Assembly: GCF_020881035.1 (NCBI RefSeq)
Contig: NZ_JAJITC010000027.1
Location: 1-39,167 of the forward strand
DNA length: 39,167 bases
DNA from: Paraburkholderia translucens
GTDB lineage: Bacteria; Pseudomonadota; Gammaproteobacteria; Burkholderiales; Burkholderiaceae
Direction: 5' to 3'
Numbering within the stretch: the stretch's first letter is position 1; the number at the start of each line of letters is the position of its first letter. The position numbers were made by a program, and so were the translations under genes. Below, in pieces: positions 34,110-39,167 of this stretch. Under the pieces are notes generated by a model. That model ran no database searches. It was not told where the DNA came from and saw nothing but the letters and a program-made list of their open reading frames with translations.

Positions 34110-34781
34110 ATGAGAAAATTCACAAACCATTTCTTATTGATTGCAATGCTTTCTGGCTGCACGACCATGAAAGCGTTTCAATCTGCTGGAGACGAATTTA
34201 GTCAAGGAAATGTTGGACTCGGGATTTGGGAGGTTGTCTCATCTCCGATCGCCATGATTTACGACGTCGCAACGCTCGGTGGCGCATTGAGCACGCCTTC
34301 CTCCGCCTCGAGCAGTGATAATTCGGGCGGGTCAATTGCAGCAACGACTGGAGCCGGCGGGAGCGCTGGTGTCACGATGTTATCGGCAAAAGATGCTGAT
34401 TTGGCCGATTTGGGTTCGAGAAAAAGCAATGTAATAACCTCGAAGAATTCGAATGAATGCGTTTCCCTGGTCTCACGCCATAGGGAGCAGTTAACTGTGG
34501 TTAATCGTTGCTCATTTAATATCAACGTATTCGTATGTGAGGTAACGAATTCGACGGGTAACGGAAGTTGCGGGAACGACTCGGTGAATTCTATTGTTAT
34601 GAACCACGTCCCGCCTGGAGACGACGGTGGTCGCATGTACGGCAATTCACTGCTTTGGAAAGGAGGACAAATGCGGACGTTCGCATGCAAAGATGTTGTG
34701 GCGAAAAACGGATTTTTCTTCGCACCTCTTGTAACCAGGTGGGACGGGAATCAGTTTTCGGCGATATGTGCAGCTGGTTGA
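34110..34781 (+). CDS. Lipoprotein with novel six-Cys C-terminal domain (B)
   Basis: 223 residues from the ATG at 34110 (GGAGG eight bases upstream; the in-frame ATG at 34080 has no such site). The lipobox MLSGC gives the lipidated Cys17. A short helical stretch with IWEVVSSPIAMIYDVATLGG and a Ser/Gly linker precede the C-terminal domain with cysteines at 117, 134, 143, 154, 193 and 220 and a VNRCSFNINVFVC core. Cysteine spacing matches the preceding lipoprotein almost exactly. The sequence is noticeably more AT-rich than the surroundings, suggesting horizontal origin. 54 bases after the previous gene. Confidence 0.72.
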   Translation: MRKFTNHFLLIAMLSGCTTMKAFQSAGDEFSQGNVGLGIWEVVSSPIAMIYDVATLGGALSTPSSASSSDNSGGSIAATTGAGGSAGVTMLSAKDADLADLGSRKSNVITSKNSNECVSLVSRHREQLTVVNRCSFNINVFVCEVTNSTGNGSCGNDSVNSIVMNHVPPGDDGGRMYGNSLLWKGGQMRTFACKDVVAKNGFFFAPLVTRWDGNQFSAICAAG

Positions 34782-35008
34782 GATGGCCTCCGGCGTCACA
34801 GTAGACATCGGTCCATAGCAGTTGAATCCAGACGCGCTTCACTGCCGAGCGCGGCATCGAAGGGACGGGCTGCTAGGTGGGCTGGTCCTTAGGCAGACGT
34901 CCGAAGGAAGTGTGCGCTGGGGCACGCAAGGCCTTTTGAACCGCAATTACACTTCGGTAAGACGATGAAAGCGTTTTGGGCGGCATTGGAGCCACGCTGA
35001 AAGTCTAC
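34782..35008. other. Intergenic, upstream of LuxR-type regulator
   Basis: About 230 bases; no gene or clear promoter seen. Confidence 0.4.
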
Positions 35009-36241
35009 ATGTCATTCGGGAAAACCATCGCGCGGCGTCAGCACTCACATGGCTTTCTAGATGTCAACAAGAACAGGGACATCGTCGTGGTGCACAAGGA
35101 TGAGCTCATCGGGGATCTCTATGAAGCCGCTCTGACTCAGGACGGCTTTTTTGAGACTATTCAGCGAGTGGCTGAATGGGTCGAGGCTGACATGTTTCAC
35201 ATGTACAGCATCGATGCCATCAGCAATTCCCCGCGCTTTTCGTACTACACGCCAACGGCGACCACGTTCGACGGGATGATAGCGCGGTACGTCGAGTACT
35301 ACCGGGGGCTCGATCCACGTGTGGACCTTGTCAACTGCCAGCCCGCCAATACCTGGTTTGCCTGTCAGGACCACTTCAATGACCGTTACGTTTCCCGGAG
35401 CGAGTTTTTCCAGGATTTCCTGATTCCAAACGGACTGCGTTACATGTTCGGGACGCGTATCGCTTCCGCGGGAGGTAGTGACGTGCTGGTCGCGCTCGTG
35501 CGCGCGGCTGGACGCGCGTCTTTTACAGATCGCAATAGAGCGGATTTCACGTCGATAAGCGGGCACATGCAGCGAGCCATCAGATGCTGGCAGGGTGCCG
35601 TTGAATTGCATCACAGTGCGGCGGTCGGTGCGGAAATGTCTGCGCTGTTAAGCATTGCTGCCATTGTCCTGGACCGACAGCTGCGAGCGGTGTCGGTGAA
35701 CCCGGAGGCCGAGACCATGCTCCGGGCAACTGCCAGTCTCAAACTCAGGGGCGACCGCCTGGTCGCGACGTCTTCGAGCGTAAATGACGCACTTCAGGCG
35801 GCCTTTGGGCGCGTGGCGAAATCGGGGCATGGCGAGACGCTTGCCATTACCGATCGGGCGAATGGTAACTACGACTTGTTTCTGAGCATCAATGCGTTGC
35901 CGAGTTCCTCGGGAGTTGCACGCACTGTCGGTCCGGGGCTGCTGGTTATGGCGCGTCGAAAAGGGAGCAGTCGCCTGGTTACGGCGATCCAGTTGCGCCA
36001 GGCGTTCGACCTGAGCGCGGCCGAAGCAGCGGCGGCGGAAGCGCTGATCGACGGCGCCTCGCCGGACGAGTATGCGCAGAAAAATGGGGTGAGTATCGCG
36101 ACGGTAAGAACACAGCTGCGCGCGATTTATGAGAAGACCGGTACCCGAACTCAGGCTGAGGCCGTGGGGTTGATGCTGTGGGTGCTGACCCAACGCCCCC
36201 AAGCGAGGTATGAGCCATGCAAAGCCTCACATGGTAAGTGA
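35009..36241 (+). CDS. LuxR-type helix-turn-helix regulator
   Basis: 410 residues from the ATG at 35009; a GTG at 35087, with AGGGA upstream and matching the usual family start (HKDELIGDLYEAALTQDGF), is an equally good choice. The N-terminal and middle parts form a PAS/GAF-like sensory region (EADMFHMYSIDA, YYRGLDPRVDLVN, DFLIPNGLRYMFGTRI). The C-terminus is a LuxR-type helix-turn-helix: FDLSAAEAAAAEALIDGASPDEYAQKNGVSIATVRTQLRAIYEKTGTRTQAEAVGLML. No receiver domain or autoinducer-binding signature is evident. Follows the lipoprotein genes on the same strand but with a wide gap; target genes unknown. Confidence 0.82.
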   Translation: MSFGKTIARRQHSHGFLDVNKNRDIVVVHKDELIGDLYEAALTQDGFFETIQRVAEWVEADMFHMYSIDAISNSPRFSYYTPTATTFDGMIARYVEYYRGLDPRVDLVNCQPANTWFACQDHFNDRYVSRSEFFQDFLIPNGLRYMFGTRIASAGGSDVLVALVRAAGRASFTDRNRADFTSISGHMQRAIRCWQGAVELHHSAAVGAEMSALLSIAAIVLDRQLRAVSVNPEAETMLRATASLKLRGDRLVATSSSVNDALQAAFGRVAKSGHGETLAITDRANGNYDLFLSINALPSSSGVARTVGPGLLVMARRKGSSRLVTAIQLRQAFDLSAAEAAAAEALIDGASPDEYAQKNGVSIATVRTQLRAIYEKTGTRTQAEAVGLMLWVLTQRPQARYEPCKASHGK

Positions 36242-36554
36242 TAGGAATTTATCTACTTTTGCTTGCTCCCCATCCGCCAGATTCCGAAACAAGGTTTCGG
36301 CTGCATCAAACCGCTTCGTTAGCAGAATGGAGCAAAAGGCAGCTGCACCTCGAAAGCGGCCTTTGGTTCCAGACAACGCCGAGGTCCGCTTCGTGTCGAG
36401 AGTGTTAGTTCGCTGATGCGGGAAACTGGCGTGCCGCTGCTCGACCCCGCCAACGTCCGCAACCTGCCGCAACATTACTGCCGCTCGCTTTCCGGAGCGC
36501 CGTGCAAATGCCAACCACGACTCGCTTTGAAGCGGTTCCCAACGGTCAGCGGAA
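36242..36554. other. Intergenic stretch between convergent regulators
   Basis: About 310 bases between the 3' ends of the LuxR-type and LysR genes. A hairpin sits at 36284-36300. Leftward and rightward frames here have no recognised content. Confidence 0.45.
36284..36300 (+). terminator. Hairpin after LuxR-type gene
   Basis: CCGAAAC pairs with GTTTCGG around a 3-base loop, 43 bases after the stop codon; no T-run. Confidence 0.35.
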
Positions 36555-37409
36555 TCATGCGCGTCTAACCTTCTGCATCAAAAAGTCGACCAGATCCTGC
36601 TGTACAGTGTCGAGCACGTCGCCTGTGCCGATCAGCGCGAGTTCTGTTGGTGGGAGTGCCGGCATGTCAGAGCATATTTGATGCTCGGGCGAAACCGCCG
36701 ATTTAGGCAACACCGAGATAGCCAGCCCCGCGGCAACGGCAGCCTGAATCGCAGTTAGACTTTGGCTGCTGAATGCTATTCGCCACGCACGCTTAGCCTT
36801 GTCGAGGGTGCGAATCGCGCGCTTCCGATAGATGCAACCATCGGGGAAAAGCGCAAGCGCGAAGGGCTCCTCCGAATCCCGTTCCGGTAACACGACGTCC
36901 CGACCTCGCACCCAGACAAGGGCCTCTGGCCACGATGCGAAGCAGTCCCCGCTGCCAGGTTCACGTTTGACGAGGGCAATATCAATTTCGCCAGCAGAAA
37001 GCCTTTGTTGCAAAACTACGCTCATTCCCGCTAGCGTTTCAAGTCGCGCATCCGGACGGATCTTCAGAAAACCGGAAAGTAGCGCTGACATACGCCGCGC
37101 GTCGAAGTCTTCCGGAACTCCCAACCGCACAGGTGAAAGCTGCACATCTCGCCGAAGCGCCTCCTGCGCCTCTTGAGATAAAGCAAGCAATCTGCGCGCG
37201 TACTGCGTGAGCAGTACGCCATGCTCCGTGGGAGTCACATGGTTACCGGTGCGGTCTCGAAGAAGCAACGGTCGCCCGACGAATTCTTCAAGTTTGCGCA
37301 CCTGCTGGCTCACTGTCGATTGCGTGCGATGTACACGTTCGCCCGCGCGAGTGAAACTGCGTTCATCAACGACGCAAATCAACGTCTTCAGCAGTTCAAG
37401 GTCAAACAT
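36555..37409 (-). CDS. LysR family transcriptional regulator
   Basis: 284 residues. N-terminal winged helix-turn-helix: MFDLELLKTLICVVDERSFTRAGERVHRTQSTVSQQVRKLEEFVGRPLLLRD (about 1-52); then the effector-binding domain (VRLGVPEDFDARRMSALLSGFLK, SAGEIDIALVKRE, AIQAAVAAGLAISVLPKSAV). Divergent from the haloacid dehalogenase gene, which begins 106 bases away across an AT-rich gap, so it most likely controls that gene. Intact. Confidence 0.92.
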   Translation of the reverse strand: MFDLELLKTLICVVDERSFTRAGERVHRTQSTVSQQVRKLEEFVGRPLLLRDRTGNHVTPTEHGVLLTQYARRLLALSQEAQEALRRDVQLSPVRLGVPEDFDARRMSALLSGFLKIRPDARLETLAGMSVVLQQRLSAGEIDIALVKREPGSGDCFASWPEALVWVRGRDVVLPERDSEEPFALALFPDGCIYRKRAIRTLDKAKRAWRIAFSSQSLTAIQAAVAAGLAISVLPKSAVSPEHQICSDMPALPPTELALIGTGDVLDTVQQDLVDFLMQKVRRA

Positions 37410-37515
37410 GATTCGTTATTTACCTTTCCACTGAACATCAGAGATTTATTTAATTTCCAAATATATAGCATTCCGCTTATTCTGCAAACATCTTTTGTAC
37501 GAAACGGAGTCAATG
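37410..37515. promoter_or_regulatory. AT-rich divergent promoter, LysR/dehalogenase
   Basis: The 106 bases between the two genes are strikingly AT-rich (TTTATTTAATTTCCAAATAT and beyond) compared with everything around, as expected for promoters and a LysR binding site. GGAG at 37506-37509 is the ribosome site of the dehalogenase gene. Confidence 0.5.
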
Positions 37516-38220
37516 ATGTCACTGAAGGGTACACGGCGGCCGAAATGGCTGACTTTTGACTGCTATGGCACGCTCATCCAATGGGACGAAGGTCTGCTTG
37601 CCGCGGTGCAAGAGATTCTGGGCAATCGTGGGGTGACTGAAGTCGAGGCGCCCAAGTTCATCGAGGTGTACGACCGGCATGAACATGCGCTTGAACAAAT
37701 GCCACCGCATCGCTCCTTCCGGGAGATCTCGGGTCAAGGGTTACGTCTTGCGCTGAAGGAGTTTGGACTCGATGGCAGCGAAAAGGACACCACAGTGCTC
37801 ACGTCGCGAATCTCTGCGATGCCGCCGTTTACCGAAGTCGTCAGCACACTAAGGGAACTCAAGGCGATGGGGTATCGCCTTTGCATTGTGTCAAATACTG
37901 ACGACGATATCATTGCGGGCAACGTCGCACAGCTCGGCGGTTATATTGACCGTGTCGTAACCGCACAGCAGGCCGGAGCTTACAAGCCTGCACGACGATT
38001 GTTCGAGTACGCTCACGAACTACTCAATGTATCGAAGGACGATGTCGTGCATATCTGTGCCAGCCCGCATCTTGACCACGCCGCCGCACGAGACATCGGA
38101 TTTCGGTGTGTCTGGATAGATCGAGGTACGGGTCGTAAGCTACTTTTGGATTACACACCTGATGCCACGCTAAAAACGCTGGACCAAGTGCCACAGCTGT
38201 TCGCAACCCTTGACTGGTAG
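37516..38220 (+). CDS. Haloacid dehalogenase, type II
   Basis: 234 residues from the second of two adjacent ATGs (37516), six bases after GGAG; the ATG at 37513 is equally in frame. HAD superfamily L-2-haloacid dehalogenase pattern: nucleophile Asp15 in FDCYGTL, Ser126-Asn127 in CIVSNTDDD, Lys158 in AGAYKPARRLFEYA and Asp187 in CASPHLDHAAARDIG. Spacings match the type II enzymes, which hydrolyse short 2-haloalkanoates to hydroxy acids with a covalent aspartyl ester. Cytoplasmic. Probably regulated by the divergent LysR. The natural substrate may be a non-halogenated phosphate or acid. Confidence 0.88.
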   Translation: MSLKGTRRPKWLTFDCYGTLIQWDEGLLAAVQEILGNRGVTEVEAPKFIEVYDRHEHALEQMPPHRSFREISGQGLRLALKEFGLDGSEKDTTVLTSRISAMPPFTEVVSTLRELKAMGYRLCIVSNTDDDIIAGNVAQLGGYIDRVVTAQQAGAYKPARRLFEYAHELLNVSKDDVVHICASPHLDHAAARDIGFRCVWIDRGTGRKLLLDYTPDATLKTLDQVPQLFATLDW

Positions 38221-38387
38221 TCGCTTCGCCGAATGGTGTGCGGCGGTGCCCCCATCGAGGAGCCGGTCGGAACTGGCATCTTCTCTTCGCAGTCGACCGC
38301 TAGCGTTGCCTCCGTCTCGCGTCTACATTTGTTGCGAAGGTTGAGCTACTTGGCAAGAAGCTACTCACGATCGAACAGGTAGATACC

Positions 38388-38406
38388 TCGTGGCCACAGG
38401 CCACGA
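38388..38406 (+). terminator. Short perfect hairpin after dehalogenase gene
   Basis: TCGTGGCC pairs with GGCCACGA around a 3-base loop, about 170 bases beyond the stop. No T-run; could act on either strand between the convergent dehalogenase gene and the ppc remnant. Confidence 0.35.
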
Positions 38407-38475
38407 AAGCCTCGCTTAGGCCATTAGTTGTCAAACGAAGCGGCGTTTCTCTATTTTGCCGGACCGGCGTTCTGT

Positions 38476-38938
38476 CTAATAAAATAGACCAGTATTCGTC
38501 ACCCCGTGTTCTGCAACACGTGCCGCAATTTTGCTTATTGCCAGATGAATCCCGCGCCGCGCGCACGTTGTCGTCGCCAGCGCAATGACGCTTCAGCAAT
38601 TCGACTTGAAGGTCATTCAACGGATCAAGATAGGGGAATTGGTTCTTGATCCAGCGCGCGAGTATTGGGTTATCCGCAAGCCGTTCCGGCTTGCCCCTGA
38701 TCTCCGACAGCACATCGGACGTTCGCTGCCATTCCGCCATGATCCGCCCGAACACCTGTTTGCGCAGCCTTGTCGGTCAAGAGCGCGGCGTAGCGCGATG
38801 CGACCGCGCAGTCGGTCTTCGCCAGCACCATGTCCATGTTCGACAGCAGATTCGCGAAGAACGGCCACGTCTTGAGCGGACACGTCGAGCCAGCCTGTCA
38901 CCGCGCTGCCGAAGCCGTACCAGCCCGTCAGCCTGACG
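38476..38938 (-). pseudogene. ppc: Phosphoenolpyruvate carboxylase 3' fragment
   Basis: Leftward C-terminal ~150 residues of PEP carboxylase scattered over several frames: LTGWYGFGSAVTGWLD; then a gap and WPFFANLLSNMDMVLAKTD with ASRYAALLTDKAAQT; a frameshift near 38760; VFGRIMAEWQRTSDVLSEI and FPYLDPLNDLQVELLKRH; a further frameshift near 38555; and GIHLAISKIAARVAEHG in the last frame, ending with TAG at 38476. The conserved final residues (normally IAxGLRNTG) are altered. With at least three frame changes and most of the ~900-residue enzyme missing, this is a dead fragment. Confidence 0.8.
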
Positions 38939-39031
38939 AGTCGCCTTATTCAAGAGACCGTACCTCTTCGGCGCGCCTTGCTTCCTGCTCCATTGCTGTG
39001 TGCAGCATCGGCGGTTCGTACGTCGCTACGT

Positions 39032-39167
39032 CTACTCTCCTAGATACGCGGCCCGCACCTTCGGATCGTCGAGCATCTGTTTCGCGTCGCCCGACATCGT
39101 GATCAGACCGGAGTCCATCACGTAGCCGCGATTGGCCGCCTGCAGCGCGAGACGCGCGTTCTGCTCG
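39032..39167 (-). CDS. livF: Branched-chain amino acid ABC ATPase LivF, C-terminus (partial)
   Basis: Leftward, entering from the right edge. The 44 visible codons read EQNARLALQAANRGYVMDSG then LITMSGDAKQMLDDPKVRAAYLGE and stop at TAG (39032-39034). The EQN..ALxxAxRGYVM.G segment and the terminal V(R)xAYLGE are hallmarks of LivF-type ATPases of high-affinity branched-chain amino acid/urea importers. The rest of the gene, and presumably livG/livM/livH, lie beyond the window. Confidence 0.85.
   Translation of the reverse strand, partial: EQNARLALQAANRGYVMDSGLITMSGDAKQMLDDPKVRAAYLGE

Noticed and set aside
36227..36514. A 95-residue leftward frame between the LuxR-type and LysR genes
   Set aside because: No ribosome site, overlaps the 3' end of the LuxR-type gene, and no recognised family.

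Overview
The window looks like accessory chromosome or megaplasmid sequence from a member of the Burkholderiaceae, most likely Paraburkholderia, Caballeronia or a close relative. This is an inference from the GC-rich coding sequence, the many LysR, GntR, TetR and LuxR regulators, and the families present (PHB depolymerase, YccF, CsbD, IS1182- and IS21-type elements, a PotABCD-like transporter beside AtzE/HpxZ). No rRNA, tRNA or CRISPR array was seen.

Layout. 1-5.2 kb is a set of small stress-type genes (PRC-barrel protein, an acidic 57-residue protein, a small exported protein, CsbD) around two decayed signalling genes: a GAF/histidine kinase/receiver hybrid with two frameshifts and two in-frame stops, and an opposite-strand receiver remnant. 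5.3-7.8 kb is a complete-looking IS21-family element (istA, istB) with 21-bp-phased terminal repeats. A CAP-domain lipoprotein follows, then an IS1182-family element (about 9.56-11.25 kb) whose transposase is frameshifted near its start. 11.4-18.4 kb holds ordinary genes: a YccF membrane protein, an S9 peptidase, a zinc-free MDR oxidoreductase divergent from a LysR regulator, a metallophosphoesterase and a small membrane protein. A 142-bp MITE-like element at 14.35 kb carries the ends of the IS1182 element. A foreign-looking gene at 18.6 kb has a PD-(D/E)XK-like motif, and a PHB depolymerase pseudogene follows at 19.7-20.7 kb.

21.2-30.5 kb is the best-defined functional block. A flavin reductase, an FCD-type GntR regulator and a PuuE-like deacetylase form a tightly coupled leftward operon. 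Divergent from it is a four-gene spermidine/putrescine-type ABC importer. Beyond a 5'-truncated RutR-like tetR lie three ATGA-coupled genes: an AtzG/HpxX-like small subunit, an AtzE/HpxY-like amidase and HpxZ. Together they suggest uptake and hydrolysis of a small ureide or N-carbamoyl compound such as oxalurate or allantoin; the exact substrate is not shown by the sequence.

30.7-31.4 kb is a graveyard (an IS6-type transposase with its middle deleted, and a ferredoxin reductase C-terminus). It is followed by three consecutive lipoprotein genes. Two of these share a six-cysteine C-terminal domain with nearly identical cysteine spacing that I do not recognise; I consider it the most novel-looking item here. 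The right end holds a LuxR-type regulator, a LysR regulator divergent from a type II haloacid dehalogenase, a decayed ppc 3' end, and the last codons of livF running off the window.
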